Below, piece by piece: positions 32,551 to 44,589 of a stretch of DNA of 64,000 bases (its first letter is position 1; each line of letters begins with the position of its first letter). Source of the stretch: Myxococcales bacterium (GTDB taxonomy: Bacteria; Myxococcota_A; Polyangia; Polyangiales; Polyangiaceae); NCBI GenBank assembly GCA_016191785.1, contig JACPVJ010000114.1, positions 81,113 to 145,112 of the forward strand, in the 5' to 3' direction. The notes beneath the pieces were generated by a model. That model was not told the DNA's origin. It saw only the letters and a program-made list of their open reading frames with translations, and did not search any database. The position numbers were made by a program, and so were the translations under genes.

Positions 32551-32803
32551 GCGCGCCAGGTTAGCCTCGACTTGGGCAGTCTTGCCATGATCAGACGACC
32601 GAAGGAAGCACTCGGGAGTGTCGCGATCGCCATGAGTAGCGAAAACCCACGAAAACTGCCGGCGAGGCCGGCGGATGCCACGTCAGGCAGCAGATGAGTC
32701 GCGACCTTCTGGTGGGTCACGCTCTGCTCGTCACCTTGAAGAAACCCTCTCGCGTCGGGTTTTTCGCTGCGCGAAAGTGCGCAAGTCGAGGTTGGCACGT
32801 CGA

Positions 32804-33952
32804 TCAACGCCACCCACCACTCGGCGTCGGCGGCCTTAGCAACTGCTGCTCCGTGACCATCCCCATCTCACCCAGGCCTCCACTGAGCAGGCCCGCGGTG
32901 CCCTCGGGGCCCGGGAGCCACTGCGCGAAGCCCCGCAGCGGCGGCGCGGTGCCTGCGAAGCCCGGCTGGGACCAGGCTTTGGTCGTCAGATCGAGGCGCC
33001 ACAGATCGCCCAGCATCGACTGACCCATGGGCGAGTCGGAGCCGAAGGCCATCACGAGCGCACTTCCGTCGCCCGCGAACGTCACCCAGGGCAGGCGACG
33101 GCCCGGGGGCTTGGCGCCTTGCGGGACGAGCTCGCTCCACTTCTTGTTCGGCGGGTCGTAGGTCCAGACGTCGCCGTAGAACTGGCCCGCGCCCATGCCG
33201 CTCACCAGGTAGATCGGGCCACCGGCCGCGGGATACCGGAACGCGCCGTCGTAGCGCGCCGGGGGGGGTGGCCCGTCGACCTCGACCTTGGTGAAGCTGT
33301 GGTCGGTGGGTGAGTAGCGGTAGAGCGTGTCGCCGAAACCCGAGCTCTGGGAAGCCCCACCGAACACGTAGCCTTCGTCGCGATCGGCCAGGAACACGGC
33401 GTGACAGCCCACCGGGTGATCGGCCGCGCCACCCGCCGCCAGCGGCGAGACCTTGCCACTGGCGAGGTCCACCAGCTCGGCCGTGGCCGTCTCGGTGAAG
33501 TTGCCGTCGCGCCCCCCGATCACGACCAGCTCGCCGCGCTTCGCATCGACCAGCGCGCAGCCGCAGTAACGATCGGCAACCGCGTCTGCCACGCTGGTGA
33601 CGACGACCTGATCGCCCTTCTGCTCGACGCGCAACACCTTGGTGGATGCCGAGCCGCCGGTCGAGGCGAGGCCCCCGCTCAGGTACGCCCGCGAGCCCGA
33701 CTCTTGTGCGACCTGCGCGCCCCAGAGCGCCGGGATCGCGTCGACCTTCACCGCCTGGGCTGACCAGGGTCCCGCGGCGTTGCTGGCCGCGCCGCCTGAC
33801 CCGGCCCCGCCGCCCGCGCCGCCCGATCCGGCCGCGCCGCCGGAGCTGGCCCCGCCGCTGCTCGCGCCGCCCGCCGCGCCGGAAGAAGAGCCATCGTCGC
33901 TACAGCCGGTCGCACAGCAGAAGAGCACGCAGAGAAGAGGGAGAGGTCGCAT
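32804..33952 (-). CDS. Kelch-repeat beta-propeller lipoprotein
   Basis: A 382-residue lipoprotein. The signal peptide ends at ATGC (Cys17) with SDDGS after it; residues about 20-58 are a Gly/Ser/Ala linker. The rest is a kelch-type propeller: ELVVIGGRDGNF, YVFGGASQSSGFGDTLYRYS, IYLVSGMGAGQFYGDVWTYD, GSALVMAFGSDSP, LGDLWRLDLTTKAW and FAQWLPGPEGTAGLLSGG, each with the Gly-Gly after a hydrophobic strand and a Tyr/Trp six residues later. Kelch propellers bind proteins or polysaccharides; galactose oxidase-like activity would need copper ligands that I do not see. The ATG at 33952 fits the signal peptide; the longer frame upstream is not used. Confidence 0.82.
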   Translation of the reverse strand: MRPLPLLCVLFCCATGCSDDGSSSGAAGGASSGGASSGGAAGSGGAGGGAGSGGAASNAAGPWSAQAVKVDAIPALWGAQVAQESGSRAYLSGGLASTGGSASTKVLRVEQKGDQVVVTSVADAVADRYCGCALVDAKRGELVVIGGRDGNFTETATAELVDLASGKVSPLAAGGAADHPVGCHAVFLADRDEGYVFGGASQSSGFGDTLYRYSPTDHSFTKVEVDGPPPPARYDGAFRYPAAGGPIYLVSGMGAGQFYGDVWTYDPPNKKWSELVPQGAKPPGRRLPWVTFAGDGSALVMAFGSDSPMGQSMLGDLWRLDLTTKAWSQPGFAGTAPPLRGFAQWLPGPEGTAGLLSGGLGEMGMVTEQQLLRPPTPSGGWR

Positions 33953-34073
33953 GGCGCGCGTCTCAAGCAACGCACGTGCCGAGCGGATCTCTCGCAGGTT
34001 TGCCGTGAAGGCCGGCCCTGCGTTAGCGCGCTGACGCCGCGAGTGCGACTGCGCGGCAGCCCGAAGATTTTGC

Positions 34074-35294
34074 TCAACGCGCGATGCGCCGCACGGTCCG
34101 GTCGCCGAAGTTGGTCCAATAGACGTGGGTCGAGTCGATGGCCACGCCTCGGGGCCGATCTTGCCCGGTCGCCAGGTTGATCGGAGTGGTGAGCGACGCG
34201 TTGGCCTTGGAGATGGTCCCAGTTCCGCTCGTGCCGTTCGCCCAGTAGGCCGAGGTGCCGTCGGTCGCCACTCCCTCCGGGTAGGTGGCGGGGAGCGCCA
34301 CCGGCCCTTGTCCGTCTTTGTGCACGGATCGCACCGCACCGCCGCCCGCGCTCAGCAAGTGGGTCCAGAACACGCGGTCCTCGTGGAGCGTCAGATACAC
34401 GGGGTTGCCGTTCGTGACGGGTCCACCTGCCTGATCGATCTGAGTCGCCGGTTGACTCACGCCCTTGGGGACTCGGATCAACGTTCCGACTCGGGTTGCA
34501 GCGAAGACGTAGGTCGAGTCCACCGCGATCGCGAAGGCTTGGCCGGCGCCCGTCGTCGCCACGATCTCCATCGCGCCGCCGCCCTTCGGGATGCGCCCGA
34601 TCCCGGCACCGGGGAGCGCCCAGTAGAGGTGGGTCGCGTCCACCGCGACGGTCTGCGCCGCCTGATTCGTCACCAGCGGCGTCACCGGGCCACCTGCCAC
34701 GGGCACGCGAAAGATCGTGGATGCGTTGGTGTTCGCGACGTAGACGTAGCCGCCGTCGATGGCGATGCCTTCGAGCTGGCCGGAGCTGACCGTGGCCAGG
34801 TTCTGCAGGCACGTGCCGTTCACGTCGACGCGCCAGAGCGTGAGGTTGGTCGTCCAGTAGACGAAGCCGTTGTCGACCACCGGATACTCGGGCTGGACGT
34901 CGCCGGTGATCGCGAGGACTTGCTCGCCGCCCGCGGGAGCGGGTTTGGTCCCTTGCGCGACGCAGCCGGTGCCACCCGTGCCGCCTGCGCCGCCTGCGCC
35001 ACCCGAGCCGCCCGTCCCACCGCCGGTGCCGCCCGTGCCACCGCCGGTGCCGCCTGCGCCGCTCGTGCCGCCTGAGCTCGTGCCGCCGCCTCCGCTGGTC
35101 CCGCCGCTGGCGCCTGCGCCGCCGCTTCCGCTGCTGCCACCGCTGGCGCCACTCCCACCCTGGCCGGCGACGCCACCGCTGCTGGCGCCCCCGGCTCCGC
35201 CAGCGCCCCCCGTGCCCTTGGTCGCGAACTCTTCGCCGCCACAGGCCACCGCTACCGCGCACACCGCCATGGCCCAGCCTGCTCGTCTGCCCAT
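34074..35294 (-). CDS. YWTD/NHL-type beta-propeller lipoprotein with long Gly-rich linker
   Basis: A 406-residue lipoprotein: lipobox AVAC (Cys18), then about 90 residues made almost only of Gly, Ser, Thr and Ala, encoded by short tandem nine-base units. After CVAQGTKPAP comes a propeller built from blades ending in a tyrosine-tryptophan step: VDNGFVYWTTN, DGGYVYVANTN, DATHLYWALPGAG, DSTYVFAATRVG, HEDRVFWTHLLS, GTSAYWANGTSG and DSTHVYWTNFGD. This VYWT-type repeat matches the LDL-receptor YWTD/NHL-like six-bladed fold. It is a probable surface binding protein. The start at 35294 sits directly before the signal peptide. It is followed at the same strand by the kelch lipoprotein. Confidence 0.82.
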   Translation of the reverse strand: MGRRAGWAMAVCAVAVACGGEEFATKGTGGAGGAGGASSGGVAGQGGSGASGGSSGSGGAGASGGTSGGGGTSSGGTSGAGGTGGGTGGTGGGTGGSGGAGGAGGTGGTGCVAQGTKPAPAGGEQVLAITGDVQPEYPVVDNGFVYWTTNLTLWRVDVNGTCLQNLATVSSGQLEGIAIDGGYVYVANTNASTIFRVPVAGGPVTPLVTNQAAQTVAVDATHLYWALPGAGIGRIPKGGGAMEIVATTGAGQAFAIAVDSTYVFAATRVGTLIRVPKGVSQPATQIDQAGGPVTNGNPVYLTLHEDRVFWTHLLSAGGGAVRSVHKDGQGPVALPATYPEGVATDGTSAYWANGTSGTGTISKANASLTTPINLATGQDRPRGVAIDSTHVYWTNFGDRTVRRIAR

Positions 35295-35360
35295 CGTAAA
35301 ATGGTCGCGCAGAAGCGACTCCGAGGCAAGGCAGGATGCGGCGGTCGCAGCGGGTGGCAC

Positions 35361-36020
35361 TCACGGATACATCGGGCAGGCGCCACTCGCATCCGGCACG
35401 GTGCACTGGTTCTGACAGCCGGGGATGCCGCAGGGGTAGCAGCACTTGAGCCCCACCGCGCACTCTTGATCGGTGGAGCACGGCTTGCCGGCCAGGCAGC
35501 TCTTGTCGTCCCCGCTGTCGACGCCCTGCGCGTTCGCCGTGCACGCGTTGCAGTACTGCTTGCCGTCGCAGCCGCAAACACCGGGGCAGTCGTCGTAGCA
35601 GCCTTGCGGGCGCTTCTTGCACGCGCCCATCGCGTCCGGGGAGCCGCAGCCGTTCGGGAGGTCGCACCACTCGTCGGCAGCGCACGCGGCACCCGCGAGC
35701 CCACCGCAGGCTTTGGTCGGCACGAAGACGTAGCACCCGCCGGTGCAGCGCTTCACGCCGCCCGGCGCTGGCTCTTCGGACCCCTCGGCGCACCCGCAAC
35801 ACCCGCAAGCGGCCGTGCACCCTTCGTCACACATCGGTGCCATGGCGCAGCCGACGTTCGAGCAGTCGATGCCGCCAGAGCCACCGCCGCCGCTCGCGCT
35901 GCCCCCGCTCGAGCCGCCCCCGCTGCCCGAGGTGGATCCGGTGCCGCCGGTGTCGGAACCGGTCTGCCCGCCACAGCCAAAGGTCAACGCCGCGGCGAAG
36001 AAGAGAGCTCGAGCGCGCAT
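35361..36020 (-). CDS. Cys-rich lipoprotein with Kazal/follistatin-like segment
   Basis: A 219-residue lipoprotein with lipobox TFGC (Cys16) and a Gly/Ser/Thr linker of about 30 residues. The mature part contains about 32 cysteines in several small modules: CSNVGCAMAPMCDEGCTAAC, then CAADEWCDLPNGC, CPGVCGCDGKQYCNAC (the C-x-C-x-G-x-x-Y-x-N-x-C pattern of Kazal/follistatin domains, though with the canonical spacing slightly altered), and CSTDQECAVGLKCC. Kazal domains often inhibit serine proteases; for a lipoprotein of a predator this could protect the surface from its own proteases, but that is speculation. It lies just upstream of the propeller lipoprotein on the same strand. Confidence 0.72.
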   Translation of the reverse strand: MRARALFFAAALTFGCGGQTGSDTGGTGSTSGSGGGSSGGSASGGGGSGGIDCSNVGCAMAPMCDEGCTAACGCCGCAEGSEEPAPGGVKRCTGGCYVFVPTKACGGLAGAACAADEWCDLPNGCGSPDAMGACKKRPQGCYDDCPGVCGCDGKQYCNACTANAQGVDSGDDKSCLAGKPCSTDQECAVGLKCCYPCGIPGCQNQCTVPDASGACPMYP

Positions 36021-36164
36021 CGTGCGTTGTGTTTGCAATCGTCGTGCCGGCGTCCTCGCCGCGATTCTCCCCTCGGTCACGGTGTGCCACCACGACCTGT
36101 GCCGCCCACCGCGACAGCCGCTGCAGTCGTCTGCACGGTCGTTGTCGGCAGCTTCGGCGCCGCC

Positions 36165-40040
<3,876 letters not shown>

Positions 40041-40140
40041 CGCAGGGCAGGGTACCCGAGGGCTCGCGCGGAGTCAGACTCGTGTTGCACGTGGGCTCGG
40101 CGTCCGCTCGCGGGGCCCTGCCATCGGGCCTGGGAGCATT

Positions 40141-40887
40141 ATGGATCGGCGTATGGGCACGCCGTCGCCTCCGCTGCTCCTGGGCTTCTGGGCGCTTCCG
40201 CCGCTGATGATCGCGGCCCTGGTCGGCGCCGTCGTTTGGGCCTCGCGTCGCGCGGGGCTCGCTGGCCCCGCCCAGGCTCGGCGCGCGGCGCTGGTCGCGG
40301 CAGGCGTCACGGGGTTCTGGGCCGCCGCCAACGCGCTTTGCGCAGCCGGCCTGGTTCGCTTCGGCAGCCTGCCACCGAGGCCGTTCCTGCTCATCCTCAC
40401 CGGCTTCGGGCTGACCATCGCGCTTGCGCGCTCGCGGATCGGGGCCGACCTCGCGCGTCACCTGCCCGTGGCGGCGCTGATCGGGTTCCAGGTCTTCCGC
40501 GTCCCGGTCGAGCTCTTGCTCCACCGCGGCGCCATCGACGGCCTGACTCCCCCGCAGATGACCTACACCGGTCTGAACTTCGACGTGGTGACTGGGGTGC
40601 TTGCCATCCCGGTGGCCCTCGGCATCGCTCGGGGCACGCTCGGGGTACGTGCGGCGCACGCCTTCAACGCGCTGGGCGCGCTGCTGCTCGCCAACGTGGT
40701 CACCATCGCGGCGCTCAGCATGCCCACGCCGCTGCGCGTGTTCATGAACGAGCCGCCCAACACCTGGATCGCCTCCGCGCCGTTCATCGGCTTGCCCGCC
40801 ACGCTGGTACCCGTGGCGATGCTAGGGCATCTGCTCTTGTGGCGCCGGTTGCGAGAGCGCGGCGAGGGTCGCGTTCAGGGTTTGTAG
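40141..40887 (+). CDS. Seven-helix membrane protein of unknown function
   Basis: A 248-residue protein with about seven hydrophobic helices (LLGFWALPPLMIAALVGAVV, LVAAGVTGFWAAANALCAAG, FLLILTGFGLTIALA, LPVAALIGFQVFRVPVELLL, FDVVTGVLAIPVALGIA, ALGALLLANVVTIAALSM, PATLVPVAMLGHLLLWR) and short polar loops. VFRVPVELLLHRG and GLNFDVVTGVLAIPVAL recall small conserved bacterial membrane proteins of the type once called DUF-like, but I do not recognise a family or motif. It is divergent from the kinase (100 bases between) and its end overlaps the convergent lipoprotein gene by 13 bases. Confidence 0.55.
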   Translation: MDRRMGTPSPPLLLGFWALPPLMIAALVGAVVWASRRAGLAGPAQARRAALVAAGVTGFWAAANALCAAGLVRFGSLPPRPFLLILTGFGLTIALARSRIGADLARHLPVAALIGFQVFRVPVELLLHRGAIDGLTPPQMTYTGLNFDVVTGVLAIPVALGIARGTLGVRAAHAFNALGALLLANVVTIAALSMPTPLRVFMNEPPNTWIASAPFIGLPATLVPVAMLGHLLLWRRLRERGEGRVQGL

Positions 40888-42158
40888 GTGAGTACGAGTG
40901 TTGGGTCGAAGTGGGACGAGTCGCAGTAATCGTCCGCGCCCTTGTTCAGCACGAAGTCGATCTTCTCTCCGGCGCCGACCGTGGTCGTGAGGTCGAAGCT
41001 CTGGCCGGTGGTGTCGTCCTTGGCGATGGTCGCCTGCCACAGCACGCTTGCCCCCTTGCGAATCGAGACGATTACGCCGTCCGCGCCGCAGCCGGGGTGA
41101 GTGTCTGCCGCCTTGCCGGTGATCTTGACGCTGCCCGCCTTGGGCGCCATCCACCGGCGCACTGCATCCAGGTTCACGCCCGGGTGACCGCCACCCGGGG
41201 TCAAGAGCACGTAGGACTCCGCGCCTTGCCAGTAGCTCTGCGCGCTGACCCACGTCATCGCCGCGCTGTCGGAGGTCAGGTAGCTCCAGCCGTTCTTGCC
41301 CTGCACGCTCGAGAACCCGGCCGACGCCGAGAACGTCGCCACGCACGCGCCCTCCTGACAGGGCTCGCTGGGGCCGCAGGCCTTGTTGCACCCCCCGCAG
41401 TGGCTGACGCTGGTGGCGGTGGCCACGCACTGGCTGCCGCACAGCGCGAAGCCTGCCAGGCACGCGAGCGTGCACTGGCCGGCCTGGCAGGCAGCAAGCC
41501 CGTTCGCCGGGTCGGTGCAGGCCTTCCCGCAGGCGCCGCAGTTCTGCTTGCTGACCTTGGTGTCGATGCACGCCCCGGCGCATGCGGTCAGCCCCGCCGG
41601 GCACACGCACGCTCCGCCCTGGCACGTCTGGCTGCCCGTGCAGGCGTGATTGCAGCTGCCGCAGTGCTGGCCGTTGGTCGCGGTGTTCACGCACGAGCCC
41701 GCGCAGTTCTGCAATGAACCGCAGTTCGACGCGCACGAGCCCGCGAGGCACACCTCGGAGGCGGCGCACGCGCCGCCGCACTTGCCGCAGTGCGCGTGAT
41801 CGGACGCCGTGAGGACCTCGCAGCCGTCGGCGGCGCTCTTGTTGCAGTCGGCCCAGCCCGGATCGCACGTCTTGACCGCGCACTTCTCCGAGTCGCACTT
41901 CGCCGTCGCGTGGGGGGTGGGGCACGGGTCGCACTCGGTGCTCGCGCAGCCGTGGCTCGGGTCCGACAGGTCGACGCACACCCCGCACCACTTCTGGTCC
42001 GTCCAGCAGAGTCCGCCGTCCGGGGGAGGGAGCGCGTCGGCGCCGCCGTCGGTCCCGCCGCCCGTCCCGCCACCCGCGTCGGGGGCGTCTTCGACCGGCG
42101 CGAGCTCGGCGCAGCCGAGCACCGACAGCGCGGTCAACGCACCCGAGAGCAGACGCAT
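40875..42158 (-). CDS. Cys-rich lipoprotein with repeated CGxC modules
   Basis: A 427-residue lipoprotein: lipobox VLGC (Cys16), a short Gly/Asp-rich linker, then about ten Cys-rich repeats of some 30 residues with the pattern H/N-C-G-x-C-x-x-A-C (AHCGKCGGAC, QHCGSCNHAC, QNCGACGKAC, SHCGGCNKAC). These are the LamG-preceding or stigma-type Cys repeats common in myxobacterial surface proteins. The last 160 residues form a beta-sandwich-like domain (FDLTTTVGAGEKIDFVLNKG, DPTLVLTYKP). A structural or adhesive surface role is likely. The ATG at 42158 is used because the signal peptide starts there; the open frame continues upstream without one. Confidence 0.8.
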   Translation of the reverse strand: MRLLSGALTALSVLGCAELAPVEDAPDAGGGTGGGTDGGADALPPPDGGLCWTDQKWCGVCVDLSDPSHGCASTECDPCPTPHATAKCDSEKCAVKTCDPGWADCNKSAADGCEVLTASDHAHCGKCGGACAASEVCLAGSCASNCGSLQNCAGSCVNTATNGQHCGSCNHACTGSQTCQGGACVCPAGLTACAGACIDTKVSKQNCGACGKACTDPANGLAACQAGQCTLACLAGFALCGSQCVATATSVSHCGGCNKACGPSEPCQEGACVATFSASAGFSSVQGKNGWSYLTSDSAAMTWVSAQSYWQGAESYVLLTPGGGHPGVNLDAVRRWMAPKAGSVKITGKAADTHPGCGADGVIVSIRKGASVLWQATIAKDDTTGQSFDLTTTVGAGEKIDFVLNKGADDYCDSSHFDPTLVLTYKP

Positions 42159-42221
42159 CCGGTGAGCATACCACCTGCGGCGTGGCGACCGAGGCCCGAG
42201 GCCGCTATCCTGGCCAGCCCC

Positions 42222-43670
42222 ATGGATCCTCTCGTCCAAATGAGCGCGCGGGAGCTCGCGCGGCGCATCCGGCTGCGGGAGCTGGGCGTGGTGGAAGTGG
42301 CAGCGGCGCACATCGCCCGCATCGAGCAGGTGAACCCGCTCTTGAACGCGGTCGTCGGTGAGCGATTCGACCGAGCGCTGGACGAAGCCCGCGAAGCGGA
42401 AGCGCGTTTGCTCCGCACTCCGGTCGGCGAGCTGCCGCCGCTCTTCGGAGTGCCGTGCACCATCAAGGAGTTCTACGGCGTCACCGGGATGCCGCAGACC
42501 GGTGGGCTCTGGCGCCGACGGGGGGAGGTCGCCGACGAAGACGCGGTGGTCGTTCGGCGCCTGCGCGATGCGGGCGCCATCGTGCTCGGCGTGACCAATG
42601 TGCCCGAGGGCGGCCTCTGGCTCGAGACGCACAACACGGTCTACGGGCGGACCAACAACCCGTGGGATCTGGGGCGCACCTCCGGGGGCAGCAGCGGTGG
42701 CGAGGGCGCGATCATCGCCGCCGGGGGCTCGCCGTTCGGCATGGGCTCCGACATCGGCGGCTCGATCCGTCTGCCCGCGGCATTCTGCGGCATCACCGGC
42801 CACAAACCGACCGGGCGAATGATCCCCAACACCGGGCACTTTCCCCCGCTCGAGGGCGCGCTCAACGCCTACTTGAGCTGCGGCCCGATGGCGCGCAGCG
42901 TGGACGATCTGATCACGGTCTGGAAGGCCGTGTCGGGGCCCGACGAGTCAGGCACCGTCGAGCCGTGGCCCCTCGGCGATCCGGATGCGGTCGATCTGAA
43001 GGGCGTCACCGTCTTCCCGCTGGACGAGGGCAGCGCGAAGGCCACCCCCGCCGTTCGCGACGCGGTGAACCGCTCGGCGCGGCTGCTCGAGCGACGCGGC
43101 GCGCGGATCGAGCGGCTGCGATCGGATCTGCTGCGTCACGCGCTCTGGGTGTGGGGTGCGATGCTGGCCGAGGTCGAGGGGAAGAGCTACGCCGAGCTGG
43201 TGAGCGGAGATCCCGCCCTGCCGGTCGTTCGCGAGCTCTTGAAGCTCGCGCTCGGCCGCTCGCGGCACACCGGTCCGGTGCTGGCGATGATCGTCGCCGA
43301 GCGCGCGATGCGTCGCCTGCCGGACCGGCACGGCGAGCGCTGGCTCGAGCTCGGTCGGTCGCTCTCGCGGGAGCTGAACGAGCGGCTGGGAACGAACGCG
43401 GTGATCCTCCACCCGCCTTATGCCCGGCCCGCGCCGCGCCACCGGCTGCCGCTCTTGCGGCCGTTCGACGGCGGCTTCACGGGGGTGTTCAACGTGCTCG
43501 AGCTGCCCGCCACCCAGGTGCCCACGGGCCTCGACCCGAGCGGGCTTCCGCTGGGAGTGCAGGTGGTGGCCGGCAAGGGCTGCGATCACCTCTGCCTGGC
43601 CGTGGCCCGCGCCATCGAAGCAGAGCTGGGCGTGCTCACCCCGATCGACCCGCGCCAGCGGGCCGCCTGA
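42222..43670 (+). CDS. Amidase signature family enzyme (fatty acid amide hydrolase-like)
   Basis: A 482-residue amidase. The catalytic triad of the amidase signature is complete: Lys82 in PCTIKEFYG, cis-Ser157 in the GGSSGGEG element (residues 155-162), and nucleophile Ser181 in GSDIGGSIR. The spacings Lys-to-Ser 75 and Ser-to-Ser 24 are the same as those in mammalian fatty acid amide hydrolase (142, 217, 241), so it belongs to that subgroup rather than to Glu-tRNA amidotransferase GatA. The enzyme should hydrolyse an amide bond of unknown substrate in the cytoplasm. The start is the ATG at 42222; longer frames upstream are antisense. It converges with the dehydrogenase gene at 43678, eight bases apart. 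Confidence 0.88.
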   Translation: MDPLVQMSARELARRIRLRELGVVEVAAAHIARIEQVNPLLNAVVGERFDRALDEAREAEARLLRTPVGELPPLFGVPCTIKEFYGVTGMPQTGGLWRRRGEVADEDAVVVRRLRDAGAIVLGVTNVPEGGLWLETHNTVYGRTNNPWDLGRTSGGSSGGEGAIIAAGGSPFGMGSDIGGSIRLPAAFCGITGHKPTGRMIPNTGHFPPLEGALNAYLSCGPMARSVDDLITVWKAVSGPDESGTVEPWPLGDPDAVDLKGVTVFPLDEGSAKATPAVRDAVNRSARLLERRGARIERLRSDLLRHALWVWGAMLAEVEGKSYAELVSGDPALPVVRELLKLALGRSRHTGPVLAMIVAERAMRRLPDRHGERWLELGRSLSRELNERLGTNAVILHPPYARPAPRHRLPLLRPFDGGFTGVFNVLELPATQVPTGLDPSGLPLGVQVVAGKGCDHLCLAVARAIEAELGVLTPIDPRQRAA

Positions 43671-43677
43671 GGGCGCG

Positions 43678-44541
43678 TCACCGGAGCGCGTCGCTCGCGA
43701 TCACCGTCCAGTCGCGCTTCTCGTTGCCGCGCGCGAGCCAGCGATCCATCTCGCTCGCGACCGCCGGCAGCACCGCCAGCGGCACCCCGCCGCGGGCCGC
43801 TTCTTCCAGCATCAATCGGGTGTCTTTGCGGGCCATCGCCAGCTCCCACGACGGGTGGTCGAAGTCCTCGTCCAAGATGCGCTTCACCCGCGCCGGCAAG
43901 AGCAGCCCCGGGTTGAACAGCTCGAACAGCGAGCCCGCGTCGCGCGGCGGGATCCCCAGCGCCTTGGCCAGCGCGAAGGTGTCCGCCAGGCCCGCCGTCA
44001 TCGCGATCAGAAACGAGTTGCCGAGGAGCTTCATGCCGGCGGCGCGCTCGGGCTGCTCTCCCAGGTAGACCAGCTTGCCCGTCATCGCCGAGAGCGCGGG
44101 CTCGAGCGCCTGGAAGCGAGCCCGGTCGCCCGAGGCGAGCATCAGCCCCGTGCTCTCGAGGGCGTTGACCGGGCCCATGAACACCGGCGCGTGCTGGAAC
44201 GCGACGCCGCGCTCGGCCCAGCGCGCGGCACGCGCTGCCGTGCCGCTGGCGGCGGTGGTGGTGTGATCGACGATCACCAAGCCTGGCCCGAACCCTGGAC
44301 GCGCACGCTCGAGGACGTCGTCCACGGCCGCGTCGTCCGACAGCGTGAGGTGCAGCCGCGCAGCGCCGCGCACGGCCTCGGCCGGATCCGCGAAGGCCGT
44401 GACCCCCGCGCCCTCGAGCGCCCGTGCCTTCTCCCCCGTCCGGTTCCAGACGTGCACTGCCTCTCCGCGCCGCTGCAGCGCGCGCACGAAGTTCGAACCG
44501 AGCAGCCCCATGCCGAAGAACGTGATCATCGTGGCCGTCAT
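43678..44541 (-). CDS. NAD(P)-dependent beta-hydroxyacid dehydrogenase-type enzyme
   Basis: A protein of about 287 residues in the 3-hydroxyisobutyrate/6-phosphogluconate dehydrogenase superfamily. FFGMGLLGSNFVRAL is the NAD(P) loop (G-x-G-x-x-G), VWNRT the following strand with an Arg suggesting NADP, and VIVDHTTTAASG the substrate-binding signature. GMKLLGNSF holds the catalytic Lys. The C-terminal all-helical domain follows. It may reduce or oxidise a beta-hydroxyacid or imine (imine reductases share this fold). The start is set at the ATG giving MTATMITFFG; neighbouring ATGs would shift it by a few codons. It converges with the amidase, so the two are not one operon. Confidence 0.82.
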   Translation of the reverse strand: MTATMITFFGMGLLGSNFVRALQRRGEAVHVWNRTGEKARALEGAGVTAFADPAEAVRGAARLHLTLSDDAAVDDVLERARPGFGPGLVIVDHTTTAASGTAARAARWAERGVAFQHAPVFMGPVNALESTGLMLASGDRARFQALEPALSAMTGKLVYLGEQPERAAGMKLLGNSFLIAMTAGLADTFALAKALGIPPRDAGSLFELFNPGLLLPARVKRILDEDFDHPSWELAMARKDTRLMLEEAARGGVPLAVLPAVASEMDRWLARGNEKRDWTVIASDALR

Positions 44542-44589
44542 GTGGCGCGGTAGGCCCACGACGTCAACGCGCGGCCCCCGTCCGGGACC

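Noticed and set aside
32762..32776. Hairpin TTTCGC-TGC-GCGAAA as a terminator of the kelch lipoprotein gene
   Set aside because: The stem is only six pairs, and on the minus strand the following bases are AACCC rather than a T tract.
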